From Sinohyriopsis cumingii (taxonomy: Eukaryota > Mollusca > Bivalvia > Unionida > Unionidae), in contig CM068835.1 of assembly GCA_028554795.2 (NCBI GenBank), forward strand, positions 34,442,901 through 34,506,900: 64,000 nt of DNA, read 5' to 3'. Below, piece after piece: positions 18,300 through 30,190 of the stretch. How positions within the stretch are numbered: the first letter of the stretch is position 1; each line of letters starts with the position of its first letter. The notes beneath the pieces are model-generated. The model saw nothing but the letters and a program-made list of their open reading frames with translations. It made no database searches and was not told the DNA's origin. Made by a program: the position numbers and the translations under genes.

Positions 18300-19450
18300 G
18301 GTACTGATGTGTCCAGCAGGTCATGTTTCCTGCCGGTATTCTATTTAACAAAAACTATGTATTTAGTTCTATATTGTATAATGCAGTCCATCTGAAAGTT
18401 AATATGTCACTGAAGATTCGTCATGCTGTACTCAAGCACTTTCTACACCACATGATCTTACTTCTTGCTACTGCAATTTATTTCTGACTGATGTGTTATC
18501 AAACACCTTTCTGACTGACAAATTCTTTCACCCGGGCAAAGTTTCGCGAAGCAACTTTAGTTTATATACAATTTGTGCAAGTGTTAAACGTAGGAAAATC
18601 GTACTCTGTTTCGTGTGTTTCCCAACAAAGACATCCGAAGGAAGATATCGTAGATTTAAGAACCTAATTTGCGTAAGCTGCTCCTTTGTATCGGAGGTAG
18701 ATAATAACATGGTAAAATGTAATATGTCACCTGTAAAATAATTACAAAGGATGGAGACGAAGATGACGACTACAAGAACAACAATAACAACATAATGACT
18801 AAAGAATCCGGGAAAATACGCCTTGAGTTATTGAAAATATCAAATCAAATAGATCTTTTCTTTCTGAATAATAAAGTTATGCTGCTTGTTTTTATGTGCT
18901 GTTACGAATTTGTGGTCTTGCCGCCACTAGGCATTGTCAGAGTTCCCATAACACACCCCTCCCCAAAACAAAGCCTAAAAGAAAAGTCTTTAAAGACCTT
19001 TAAACAAAACAATTTTTCTTGCCTTGTCTGTCTAATTGGAAAACCGCTATTGTGTGTGTGTGTGCGTGCGTGCGTATGTGTGTGAGGAACAGACAGACAG
19101 ATTATCTAGCTATAAGTAGATGAATATACATAATTTTCCTAACTTGTTTAAGAGAACGGCTAAGCTGTATTTATCTATATCAAACCAGTTATCTAATCAT
19201 TTAACTATATTTATCGACATGTAATTCCTTCAAATGCAACCTTCTAAACATAACTAATATTCATTGCAATACTAAAAATAAAGTTTTGATTGAATTTCAC
19301 TTTTGCTTCAGTTGTTTACACTGTAAGACTAAATTCTCTAAAAGGGCAACTGTATTTCATACTTTAACACCCCTCTCTGTTTAAAGGCCAGTAAAAGTTT
19401 TAGTGGTATGTGATGTAGATCTATTTCATTAGATCTAAATCGAGGATCGT
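18300..19450. other. AT-rich host DNA, no gene seen
   Basis: Includes a (TG)n/(CG)-type microsatellite at about 19,050-19,083. The segment near 18,722 (ATGTCACCTGTAAAATAATT, then CAAAGGATGGAGACGA) is nearly repeated at about 24,845. The ORFs of 60-96 codons show no domain. Confidence 0.4.
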
Positions 19451-19454
19451 CTCA

Positions 19455-19905
19455 ACATGAATTCTCTCAAACATACACACACATGCACAATGCATAAATT
19501 CTCTCAAACAAACACACACATGCACACTTTATGAATTCTCTCAAACATAAAAACACATACACACTTCCAGAATTCTCTCAAACATACACACACATACACA
19601 CATCAGGAATAATCTCAGACATACACATACTCACTTCATGAATTCTCTCAAACATACACACACATACACACTTCATGGATTCTCTCAAACATACACAAAT
19701 ATATACACACTTCATGAATTCTCTCATACATATACATACACACTTCATGAATTTTCTCACAGACATACACACATATATACACACTTCATGAATTCTCTCA
19801 AACATACACACTTCCTGAATTCTCTCAGACATACACACATACACACTTCATGAATTCTCTCAGACATACACACATATATGCACACATCATGAATTCTATC
19901 AAACG
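19455..19905. repeat. Minisatellite with GAATTCTCTCAAACATACAC units
   Basis: About twelve variable units of 30-42 bases, each containing (A)TGAATTCTCTCAAACATA followed by CACA/CATA runs and CACTTCA. ORFs on either strand here are translations of the repeat. Confidence 0.9.
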
Positions 19906-19909
19906 GTAT

Positions 19910-21240
19910 TAAGTTAATTTCTCCAATATCACTGATTAATATTTTAACGATATAAATTATTTTTTAAAAATTGTATTTACTTTATAATACATTAATGCAC
20001 GGAAATAAAATTTGATACGCTGATAGGTTCATGTCTTCAATTCTTAAATTCAGATACATAAACAATGAGTCCTTTTATCTTCCTATCAGTTGTATTCACA
20101 ATGCACAAAACGTTCAGGGAAGCTTACCAAATGACAAACTTTATAAACGATATGTGTGCTTGCAAACAGGTATGTCTTCCACTGATGAAATTTATGATAT
20201 AAAATAATTGAACGACAATGAAATGTATCGAAACAAGTACTTATTATATTAATAAGTCAGTCGATCTTTCCATGCCTCCATCAGTCAGTGTCAGCAATTA
20301 CATTTTGTCCATGCCAAACGTACTTATTTATGTCTGTCTTGAGAAGATTTTTATCAGTAGTGGGCAAGACCCATTCAACTTATATAATGGCATTTGTGCT
20401 ACCATTTTTGTCTGCATACGCAGATGACTTGGCTAGATTTCAAAGTCATTACAGCAATCTTTTTTACACATTTTAAACTGACTAAAATTTGACATTAAAA
20501 AAGAAGCATTGTTAGCATGGTTAAGCGTGAAACACCTGAGGCAGAAAAATAAAATTTAATAGTCATATTTCTATTCGTATTTAGATTAACTGATTAAGTT
20601 TCCTACAAATTTCATAAATGTGTTTCTTTCTTTACTTTTTAACGTTTTTAACATTATATTTTATTTTAAATTTTGCTGTACCTGACATTTTCATGATTTT
20701 AAGACGTAATCAAGATATTTACCTAAATCTGAGTTCAGAACGTGACTTTATTTAAAAGTCAGGGTGTTTTCATTACGAAATATACTACATCGCATGCCAA
20801 GTCACATTTGTGTATAAAGATATTTGTTAAACAATTATTCATTAATACTTTATTATCAGTCGGTATAATTATTTACTTAAATTATTCATTGGAATGTCAA
20901 TGTGCTCATTGACGTTTTGGACTCAATCGCTCATTTTGGATTATTGAGGACTCATTTAAAGTCATTCAAACTTTTCGAATTCATTCCGAGCATTTTATGC
21001 TTGTGAACTTGTGATAAACCATTTAGCATTACGTGAAATTAACTTCACAATACTGTACGTGTCATCTGCATTTCAGGTTGTATTCTAGGGTAATAAATTG
21101 TTTCTTGAAGTTTACAAAAACTGATTGTTTAACTTCCTATATGTTACATATGTTGATACCACAGGATCGTAACACAGCTAGAAACTCGAAATAAAGACAT
21201 GAATAAATGGTAATTGCAGTTTTAATTACAATGAAAGATT
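19910..21240. other. AT-rich host DNA, no gene seen
   Basis: No exon, RNA gene or recognised repeat. Two overlapping plus-strand ORFs near 20.2-20.5 kb have no family signal. Confidence 0.45.
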
Positions 21241-22099
21241 TTTAAATAAATGTTATAGAGAGAGAGAGAGAGAGATTTGGAAATGAACGATATATTAAGA
21301 TAGCATATAGATCATTCTATAAGCACCCCTTAATATACTGGCTATATTGATATTTCTAATCAATGTCACGTGGCGTCTGGATTTGACTGGGTTTTTAATT
21401 TACATACTGATCACCCAGTTCTACAAATAAGTTTATAGATATTATGTTCCTGTTTGTTTTATGATGAAAGGCTACATTGCAAAGAGATTAAGAATTATGA
21501 GCATTAAACAAATGAATAAGAATAAAGCGTATCCTCCTCTTCGTCATCTTCAAACTGTATTTCAATATTACGTACACAAATCTTATAAAATGATGGGGTT
21601 CTCAGTATCGAGGTAAACTGTCAGTAATCCAAGGATTGACACGGCTTTTCTCATCAAAAGAAATGCATATTTCATTAGCATTTTTGCATTATGAACCTGC
21701 TATAGTGGGACGGAAAGTCATTTAACATCTGTATCTCGACTGTTTTATTAAACCGCAATATAATTTAAATCGATTCAAAACTTTAGAAACATTTTTATAG
21801 AATGCAGCATACGAGAAATTGAAGCAATTCGAAACTGAAGAAAAACAATCAGGTCATTATTAGTAACAGCATATGGTACACAAGACCGTCCCAGTTGTTA
21901 ATAATATATTACAAAGTCAACGGCAGTCCTTACCAGTATGGCTTTAGTTTTCTTTTTCGATTTAATCACATGACCATAATGCTTATAATATTCAATTATC
22001 TAATTCTGTGTGACTCTTCTGAACTTCATTTTGCTTCTTTATATTTTCATTATCTACCTACACCTCCTCCTCATCATTATTGTTATCATTAGTAGTAGC

Positions 22100-22135
<36 letters not shown>

Positions 22136-22566
22136 GGTAGTATTATTGGTAGTGGAGGTGGTGAAACAGCATTAGCGGTAGTATTAGTAGTACTCGTAAC
22201 CATCGTGGTAGAAGCAATAGTGGTTATCCTAGCAATATGTATAGCTTTTGTTTTAGAAAAAATATATAAATGATTGGGGTTTTTTCAATAAAAGAGAACT
22301 ACTTTATACAAACTCACTAAATGGTTTCTTGATAACAGGGTCTCTCCTCTAAACCTTTCTCAACTCTATATATATATATTAACTTTAGTCGCACTACTTC
22401 CCATTTGGATTTGCAGACGATTCAAGTTTCATGACGGTGGAGTCCGATTGAAGAATACGATCAATACTAATCACAGTGCAAACAACAGCATAATATATGT
22501 GTCTGATTTGGATTCCTAACGTAAATTTTAACAATTTATCAGTCATATCGTTACGATATCTGCAGT

Positions 22567-22780
22567 GTGGTAGTTTATAGTGATGTCTAGTATTGCGGAA
22601 TTACGCCGCAGCCATGTGGAATAATATCCCACCCTATCACATTATCTTGACACCAGGCCGACCAGTCCTAACACTCTAACACTAACCTCTTAATCCTGAG
22701 CTCATAGAAAGGCAACTGTTATTACCATTGTATAAGTCCTTGGCTTGACTCAGCCGGGGTCGAACTTGCGGTTGCCTTGA
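22567..22780 (-). mobile_element. tRNA-derived SINE (family 1), head deleted
   Basis: Same insertion as at 13.3 kb in the duplicate. The body is kept (GGTCGGCC region, GAGCTCATAGAAAGGCA on the plus strand), but the A-box half after GTCGAACTTGCG is gone. Confidence 0.65.
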
Positions 22781-22933
22781 ATATGCTTTCTTCAGAATAC
22801 TCAGAACAAAGGACAAATTGTTTGTTTGATTCTTCCTAAGCAGCAACAGTGGTGATTGTAGTAGTCGTAACCACAGTAGTAGAAGTAATAGTGGTCTGTA
22901 CAATTTAAACAAAGAATATACAGAAATATACAG

Positions 22934-22936
<3 letters not shown>

Positions 22937-23001
<65 letters not shown>
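22937..23001. repeat. (TA)n microsatellite
   Basis: An uninterrupted TA run of about 65 bases. Confidence 0.95.
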
Positions 23002-23005
<4 letters not shown>

Positions 23006-23236
23006 ATGGTTTAAAAATATAAGTATAATGTGTAATATTCACTTTAATTGCTTACACAACTTCCGGGGTCCGTTTTATGAATACGACCAGTGCTAATCAC
23101 AGTGTAAAAAACAGCCCGATTTATGAAATATCTCTAGACAGGCTGTGTTGCTAATAAAACTATATTCGCTAAGAGGCTATCTGTCTATGAAGTGTGGATT
23201 GCTCTTGATAAGCGCGCTTATTTCACATTAGATAAT

Positions 23237-23735
23237 AGTAGTATATGGGGACGATATAGCAGCAATGGGACTTGAATGTTAAAATAGTGAGTTTGCCCTA
23301 TGGCGACAAGGGAACTCAACAAGGGTGGGACTGAGTAGCGACAAGGGAAATGAACATAGCGTCAAGGGATTGGGACTGTCTAGTGACAAGGGGAATTGGA
23401 GATTGGTGAAGTCACCGTACTGTCGTCTGGGGAAACAGTGGTAACAATGTTGCATGGGGCTGACCACAATCGGGCGGAACGGTATTGCAATGGGCTGACC
23501 TGAATACGCGCTAATCTAGGGATACATACAACAAAGACATAGATACATAGATATGGTTAGAGACATAGACATAGTCAATCATAGAGTTATCGACATAAAT
23601 TTATCAAACAACTATACAACCGACTAAAAGAATTTTATGCAAGAGAGAACATTCATCCTTTCGGGACAGTTAAGTGGCCCTGAAAAGTGCCTTTGGTTTT
23701 TATTTTTGTTAACACCATTCAGTTAACATGGAGCA
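23237..23735. repeat. Left terminal inverted repeat of Maverick 2
   Basis: Contains degenerate GCGACAAGGG units, then GTCACCGTACTGTCGTCTGG, GGAACGGTATTGCAATGGGC and, at its inner edge, the minus-strand stem-loop. All of these recur inverted at 29.74-30.57 kb. Confidence 0.75.
23676..23691 (-). terminator. Histone-like stem-loop at the left end of Maverick 2
   Basis: On the minus strand: CCAAA, GGCACT, loop TTTC, AGGGCC, ACTTA. The loop and flank are consensus-like; one stem pair is mismatched. It is about 30 bases after the stop of the leftward gene. Confidence 0.6.
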
Positions 23736-23910
23736 ACGCACGGGTTTTCTTCTCTTCCTCAAACTTCGGGTGACATCTGGACCGTAGATTAGGACTCGCT
23801 TCAGACAACCTTGCCACTCCACATAGGTTCTTTGTTTGACATACATGTAAATAGGTCGGGTTGAACAGCATTGAAGATAGGAGGGTAGACGATTCTACGT
23901 TAATCCACAT
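23719..23910 (-). CDS. Short leftward left-end protein of Maverick 2
   Basis: A 63-residue ORF starting MWINVESSTLLSS and ending FEEEKKTRALLHVN. It is open here but broken in the duplicate at 14.5-14.8 kb. A TAAATA-like TATA site lies about 35 bases upstream (minus strand, near 23,950), and the histone-like stem-loop follows the stop. It is small, mixed in charge, with a Cys pair and a basic/acidic tail; no domain is recognised. The surrounding element is decayed, so the ORF may be fragmentary. Promoter, ORF and stem-loop in the right order are what support it. Confidence 0.4.
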   Translation of the reverse strand: MWINVESSTLLSSMLFNPTYLHVCQTKNLCGVARLSEASPNLRSRCHPKFEEEKKTRALLHVN

Positions 23911-24605
23911 CTTGTGACGAGAACAGGTGAATGGAATGAGGTGAACCGTGGTTATTTACAGTTTAGGTACGATTCTAAACGGATTGACTTCATTCACCAA
24001 TCCTAACACTCGTTACAAAGTTCAGTCACAGTGCGGAGTCAGTCTTCCAATCCGAAGAGAGGTATCTGTGACATCACCCATCTATTCGAAAAGAGACTAC
24101 TTAATGCTTGCCAAAATCAAATAAAACTCAAATTCTTTTTTACATGATGTACGTGTGTGAGTGCGTGAGTGTGGGTCCTTGTTATAACAATACAAACCGA
24201 GATACACTTAGATTTTTCTTTCTGGTGGATTCTCTAGTACAAATTACAATCAAATTTCACAACATATCACTTCATAAAGTCCATTTTTGTTATTCTTTTT
24301 CTTTCACTCTCTCCTTTTTAAAAATGTCTTCTCTGTTACAGGTTTCTTCCTTTGCCTACTCTTCTTCCTTATTTTCTTCTCGTCTTCTTTTCTTCTCTTT
24401 TTTCACGAGTATAGGTTCTTTACTATTTTTCTGATGGTACCTATTCCTCCTGTTCGAAAGTGTTCTCCTCCTACTCCTGTTGTTTCTTATGTCGGTTCTC
24501 TTTTTTTCTTAGGGCAGTCGGAAGACTAATGTCCTTTCTCTTCATAATGATAACAGGTATGCTGACTTTTTCCCCTTTTAATGCCTGTCTTGCTTTGACG
24601 TTGTT

Positions 24606-25205
24606 GACATTCTAAAGACCAATGTCCTGTCTTCTGTCAGATATTGCAAGTATCTTCACTTCTCATGACACCTCGCAATGATTTAATCAGGAGTTCGATC
24701 TGGGTTGGCTCTTTTATTTTTCTGATAGAACATAGAGTAAAATAAATACTTTGAGTGAAGACACTGACCCTTCACGTAGAGAAGAAAATGACCTTTAATT
24801 TATATATAGGATCACAAGGCGTTTAAAATGTAGTCATCTGAAATATGTCACCCGTGAAATTATTGCAAAGGATGGAGACGATCACACCATTTCGTGGAAT
24901 AAGGAGTAGAAGAAAGTAAAAGGCAGAAACGTAACCTATCGCCACACATAATAGCTGAAGTCTTGGCTCAAATCCATGGCAGCAATTTTGAAGATGACAT
25001 GAGTGCGCCAGAATCCAAAGAGTCAACGCCAAAACTAAAGTACATCACCATTAACACCTGAAAACTAGAGACAAATAAACGCTCCAATAGAAAATTTAGA
25101 ACCAAGGCCTACACGTACACAGTGAAATCTAAAGATTTCAAGTCAGACGTACAGATGAAGAAAACAGGAGTCCATCGCCGATTTGTGTGATTCTTTGTTA
25201 ACCTC
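24606..25205. other. Left subterminal DNA of Maverick 2, no gene seen
   Basis: Between the duplicated left end and the polymerase start. Only a short minus-strand ORF without a domain is present. Confidence 0.4.
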
Positions 25206-25211
25206 GCCGAA

Positions 25212-27915
25212 ATGGCAATGTCGAGCCAAGGAAGACGATCGCTTCACACCTTCCATTTATCACGACAGTCTGAAGTCCCTCGTTTGGATAGTATTTGGCA
25301 GTCCATCACAATCACCACCTTCCAAAGTCATCGACAATATTCAACACGTCAATCAGTCACCAACGGAAAAGCGTCACTGTACTTAGCCCACGTGTCTCTT
25401 CCCAAACGTACCGGACAAGCAAGACAAGTGTTCTTGGTAGACAACCTTCGCAGTATTAAGCGTAGCTTCGTACAAATTAACAACCCTAAATACAAGATGA
25501 GTTTAGCTCGTGCCATCGTGGTGGGACGAACGTATGCCGACAAGAACGATAACGCAATATGGAAAAGAGCCTGGAAAACTATTTAACGATAGAACTGAGC
25601 CAAATAACAAATATGAGCAGAGCTTCTGTTACAGCAAGCTGGCCTATCCTGTGGTATTCCTGAAATGTAAAAATTGCAACATGTCTTGAAACTGTTGTTT
25701 TGAGGCGAAGATTTCACAGGCGGAAAATACATTCACGTCTATCATCACGATGATCATTTTGATGCCATTACCAGTATCACGGGATTCCTGGGATACGGTT
25801 ATTACTATGAGAAATGTGACTATGTTTATAACAAGCATTGTGGGTGGAAATTTGAGGGGTGTTTGGCCTATAAACCCTGTCTTAGCGAAGAACAAAAACG
25901 ATCGCATTGCCCAGCTTGTCAGTGCACTTTTGTCAGCCCTACCTGTTACCAACTGCATCTGAAGAAGCAAGGTTTACAGCAGAAAAGTACTTGTCATCTC
26001 CTAAAATTGTGCCCTACTTGTGGAAAATGCTTACGTACGAATAGTACAAAGCTTAACGTATGTTCAGGAAAGAAACGATGACACATTTGTCGTCAAATCG
26101 TGGACTTGGAACACGATAGCTACATTCAAAAATACCAACCTCAACAGGAAGAGCAAGAAGATGACCAGAAGAAAGTGAATTTCATTTTTTTTTCGATTCC
26201 GAATGCAAGCAAGAGACCGGATTTCAGGATCCAAATTTCTGCGTGGCTCATCGAGGTGCGAGTAGTGCATGCAAAAACCGATCTTTTTTCATTGCCGCCA
26301 CTGTAGCAAGATTCCTGGAGGATATTAAAAAATATTTCGGGGACCTAACACGCCGACCAGTTTTAGCCAATGGATCTTAGAAACTATCGACCAAACGTGG
26401 AGTCAAGAGGACATCAAACTTTCCGGAGATTGCATCCCTATGCTACGGTGAAAGCTCATAATTATTCGGGATACAATGAACAATTTCTTATCAACTACTA
26501 TATGGTACAAAGCACCGAAAGACATAAAGTCACTTTTAATGGAGCAAGTTCATTTCCATCCATATGGGAGAAGTGAAGTTTAAAGATTCCATCAGTTGCT
26601 TCGCCATTCGTTTTAATCGAATGCCTACAACATTTTGGAGTGACAGAAATGCCCAAAGGCTATTTTCCGCACTTTTATAATACCGAAGCCAATCAACATG
26701 CTGTCCTGCCACATTTGTCTGATGCTCACTATTACGACCCGGACAGCATGCGGACCGAACAACGAGAAGCTTTCTCCGCCTGGTAAAACACTCACGCCTC
26801 AAACCCCTTCGACTTTCAGGAAGATATGTTAAAGTATTGTCAATCGGACGTGGACATTTTACGGCGTTGTTGTGGAAACGTTTGAGAATTATTCATGGAG
26901 AATGGAGGGATCTATCCTTTGCTAAAAACCTGTACCATTGCTAAAGTTTGTTCCTTAGTGTACCGCAATGTCCTTCGTCCTCAAACAACCAATTTTGTCA
27001 AACTACTTTACTCGGTCAAAGCTATAAGCAGGCTACCTTGCTTCTGCTACAAGGAAGACAAATGGATCCAACACGCCCGAAACGGAGGAGGTGATAAGAC
27101 TATTGGAACGTATTAAGTGGATGGCTGAGACTTAGAAAACCCAAAGATCGTGTACGAATTTAACGGTTGCTTACTTCACAGTTGTTCAACCGGTTACCTT
27201 CAACGTGACACTAAATATGAGTTTTTACAATGTACCATGGAAGACTTGTACGAGGTCACTTGTCAGTGTCGATTGAAGTTAGAACCGCAATCATTCCAAG
27301 CAGTGGAAATGTGGGAACACGCTAACAACCACCGTTTGAAAACCAATCCCTAATTTAAGCACATCCTGGAAAGATACAGAGGGACAGTTTGTATAGAGGA
27401 CCGACGAATAACAAATGTTTGATGTACCACGCCAACGAGAAGAAAGGAGAAGAAATTGAATACCTGGACGTGGTTGCTGTATCTTTACTTACGAAAATAG
27501 TGTCACTTCCCAGAAGGACACCCACATTTGCTGACGAAACACATAGATTTGGACAACATTCAACAATACGAAGGATTGATTGAATGTAAAGTCTTGCCTC
27601 ACATGAACTTGTACAATCCCGTTTTACCTCACCATTGCCAATGTAAATTGATGTTTCCCTTGTGCCGTACTTGAACCGAAACGAGCAACCAAGACCAACA
27701 ATGAACAATGTTAGCACACCCACGAAGAAGGAACTTTGACAGAAATGTGAGTTAGCGTGGAATTGTTTCAAGCTCTGGACCTGGGATACCAACTCTTAGA
27801 AGTGTAAGAAAGTTGTCACTTACCTAAGACAGAACATTATCACAAGGATGACGAGACTCAGGAAGGCGTTTTCGCAGACTACGTGGATGCACTCAACGCT
27901 ACTCAGAAAGGCATT
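25212..27915 (+). pseudogene. Maverick DNA polymerase B (protein-primed), broken and truncated
   Basis: An open N-terminal stretch of 124 codons from ATG 25,212 (MAMSSQGRRSLHTFH) is followed by many stops and frame changes. Family landmarks appear in order across three frames: Cys pairs of a zinc-binding segment (CPACQC, CPTCGKC), an exonuclease region (AHNYSGYNEQF, then MPKGYFPHFYNTEANQH), YCQSDVDILRRCC, YEFNGCLLHSC, a degraded (G)GRTN-type segment (YRGPTNNK), and FADYVDALN. The catalytic palm motifs beyond this are missing because the gene is cut where the pVI-like tail begins. The enzyme would copy the element's linear genome; this copy cannot work. Confidence 0.85.
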
Positions 27916-27929
27916 CCAAATTCCCTGAC

Positions 27930-28050
27930 GCCACAGCAAGGACAAGGCAGAAAGAGACGACGATGACAGACAACACCTCCAGAGGACTTCACACACACAA
28001 CGCTAGAAAGACAAACAAATGAAAGAGAATTAGAGGTTTTTGATTATTAA
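27930..28050 (+). pseudogene. 3' fragment of the pVI-like capsid-associated gene
   Basis: CAGCAAGGACAAGGCAGAAA is identical to 4,398 onward in Maverick 1, and the ending GTTTTTGATTATTAA corresponds to the same C terminus. Only the basic tail remains. It joins directly to the truncated polymerase, marking an internal deletion. Confidence 0.85.
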
Positions 28051-28058
28051 ACAGAAAA

Positions 28059-29205
28059 ATGATGCACCGAGAGTCTTGCAAGGGTTCCAACTCAAAACGG
28101 GATCTGTTTGCAATGCCGCCAACTATGATGACGATGCAAGAATCCCAATATAAATAATGTTATCCCATCTCATCTTTGACGACGTCAACCACCATCAAAT
28201 TTGGAATCAAAGGACTGCCCGAAGATCACATCAATCTGAATAGCAGTTACTTATTCCTAAAAGTCAAAAAGATAAAAACGAACGACATCGCTCGGTGAGC
28301 TGATGCTAGAGTAGCTTTGGTCAATAATTTAATGCATTGCTTGTTCAGCCAAGTGGATTTGTACTTGAATAACAAACTAGCCAGCATCAACACGGATACT
28401 TACCCTTACCGAGAGTACCTTTAAAATCTCTTGATGAAATAAAAAGATGCCAAGAACACTCATCTGGATGCTTGAGTAGTATGGAAACGTGACACCGCAG
28501 ACGAGGACAAGTTTGACGACACAGTCGTAACTGAAGCTGACTGTCCTCACAATGTGGGCTTGAACGACCGTCGAAATAAATCCTGCAAGGGCGTACTTTA
28601 GATCAGATATATCGTTTGCATTTGGACCTGTGGTTGCAAGAAAAGTATTTGCTGAACGAGGTATATATATCCACCTGAGACTGAATCTCAGCAGTACCGT
28701 ATTTTATTTGATGACCCATGCCGATGAATACAATACCATCACCCAAGAAGCCAGACTGTACGTTCAACGCGTGGAAGTGTTACCTAAAGTGCGAAACGAT
28801 ATCAGCCACACTTTGAGCAGAGCGATCGCCAAGTATCGATATGATGCGTGGAAGTGAAACCTTTCACCATTGCCGCTGCACTCCGATCTAAGTTCGAACA
28901 TCATCTGTTCCAAGGACAGTTACCAAACGTTTAGTCATTGACATCGTCAGCAGATAAGCCCTCAATGGAACCGTCACAGCCAATCCTTTCGAGTTTGAGC
29001 ACTAGAGAGTTTCCAAGATCGAAGCCAGTCTCAGTGGCAAGACCTTGTGTACCAGACCTTTTGAACATAGGTTTGCCGAGAAGAATTACTTCAAATGGTA
29101 CTTGTCCCTGTACAAAGCCAGGGGACAGTTAGGGACCAACACCAATGAAGGTACTTTGTACGACGAGTATGCAGGAGGCCTTTTAGATTTCACTCCATAC
29201 CTTCT
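28059..29205 (+). pseudogene. Major capsid protein pseudogene
   Basis: Starts MMHRESC like the intact gene at 4,528 and follows it closely (FAMPPTMMTMQES, NSSYLFLKVK, then EARLYVQRVEVLPK), with several in-frame stops and shifts. It stops matching at about TTTAGATTTCACTCCATAC, losing roughly the last 60 codons. The protease and Cys/His protein genes that should follow are absent. Confidence 0.9.
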
Positions 29206-29272
29206 TTAGTATGTATTGGTTGGAAGTATAAAGTTATTGATGTTAATAATGTCTTGGTTTGTAAACTTTATG

Positions 29273-29303
29273 TTAGGTTACGTCCGTGTTTGATGTATAT
29301 AAA
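29273..29303 (+). promoter_or_regulatory. Relic accessory-gene promoter in Maverick 2
   Basis: GGTTACGTCCGTGTTTGATG resembles the CACGTCCGCGC core of the boxes in Maverick 1, and TATATAAA (29,296-29,303) follows at the same spacing, about 50 bases before an ATG. Confidence 0.5.
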
Positions 29304-29348
29304 GTATAGCGTTCGTCATTTGTACTATTCAACACTGAATGATCAAAT

Positions 29349-29728
29349 ATGGCGAGCAATAGATTAGAGAAGTTACGGAATTTGCAAGGGGTACTGCATG
29401 ATTTGGGGATGGTGTAAGAAATGCAAGAAAGGTTGATTTATGGTTCTTATTTCCCCCACAAAGTCTTGGAAACCTACAATTTGAGGAAAGCAAAAGAAAG
29501 ACTAAAAGAACTCATCAAACAGGAAAAAGAAGATAGGAGGATCGGGAGGAAAAAGAACAGACGAGAAGATACAATGAGAAAATGACGAAAGAGGCCAAGA
29601 AGGAAAGAGAATACGAGATTGATACAGAGAAGGTGGAAGAGGAGAAGGAAGGACGAAGAAGAAGACGAAAAAATGTAGTTAAGAAGATAAGGAACTGGTG
29701 AAATATAAGAAGAGAAGAGAAAGAGTAG
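29349..29728 (+). pseudogene. Broken accessory coiled-coil gene
   Basis: Opens MASNRLEKLRNLQGVL, clearly related to accessory gene 3 (MASNQIDKIQTLQDVL), and continues NLRKAKERLKEL before Lys/Glu/Arg-rich DNA with several stops. It occupies the same place, next to the right terminal repeat, as the array in Maverick 1. Confidence 0.7.
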
Positions 29729-29743
29729 ACGAAAATGTTCAAC

Positions 29744-29759
29744 GACCTTTCTAAGGGCC
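29744..29759 (+). terminator. Decayed histone-like stem-loop, right end of Maverick 2
   Basis: GACCTTTCTAAGGGCC followed by ACTCA and CTCTCGAAAGATG. Position and flanks match the intact stem-loop at 9,309; stem pairs have decayed. Confidence 0.5.
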
Positions 29760-29929
29760 ACTCAACTCTCTCGAAAGATGCCTATTCTCTCTTGCCTAAA
29801 TTTATTATGTCGGTTGTATAGATTTTTTTATATATATTTATGTCAATAAATCTATGTTTGTCTGTGTCTATATCTCTATGCATGTCTATATATCCATGTT
29901 TTCATTATAATTGTCGCTAGAGTAATGCG

Positions 29930-30190
29930 GGGGCCCCGAGTGGCCGAGTGGTCTAAAGCGCTCACCGTTACGGATCACTGCCATCTCACCTCTGTCTGCG
30001 TGGGTTCGAGTCTCGGATTCGGCCAATGTGGATATGTGAGAAAGCTTGCCAGTAGCTTCTCGAGGGTCGGTGGTTCTTCCCGGGGATTTCCCGGTTTCTT
30101 CCTCCACCATTAATACTGGCCGCCATGTATAGCCTATCGCGTGCTGAAAAATGGCGTTAAACCCTACAACAACAACAACAGAGTAATGCG
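29930..30190 (+). mobile_element. tRNA-derived SINE (family 2) with 11-bp target duplication
   Basis: Head GAGTGGCCGAGTGGTCTAAA (A box), GGGTTCGAGTCTC (B box), a body with GCCAATGTGG and GTAGCTTCTC, and an (AAC)n tail after AATGGCGTTAAACCC. AGAGTAATGCG occurs immediately before (29,919-29,929) and after (30,180-30,190), so insertion into the terminal repeat is certain. Confidence 0.9.

Larger units (their letters stand above)
21250..24605. repeat. Segmental duplication, copy B
   Basis: Counterpart of 11,650-15,450. It lacks about 275 bases near its start and the head of the SINE, but keeps the order flank, SINE body, TA microsatellite (22,937-23,001), Maverick left end. It runs directly into the Maverick 2 interior. 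Confidence 0.85.

Noticed and set aside
19578..19853. ORFs with repeated Cys/Met or His/Thr peptides
   Set aside because: They run through a minisatellite and appear on both strands.
24823..25032. 69-codon minus-strand ORF just before the polymerase remnant
   Set aside because: No domain, promoter or conservation in other elements.
29940..30013. tRNA-like sequences with A and B boxes (also at 17.9, 13.5, 34.2 and 48.4 kb)
   Set aside because: They lack a complete cloverleaf, continue into SINE bodies and have tails or target duplications; they are SINE heads, not tRNA genes.
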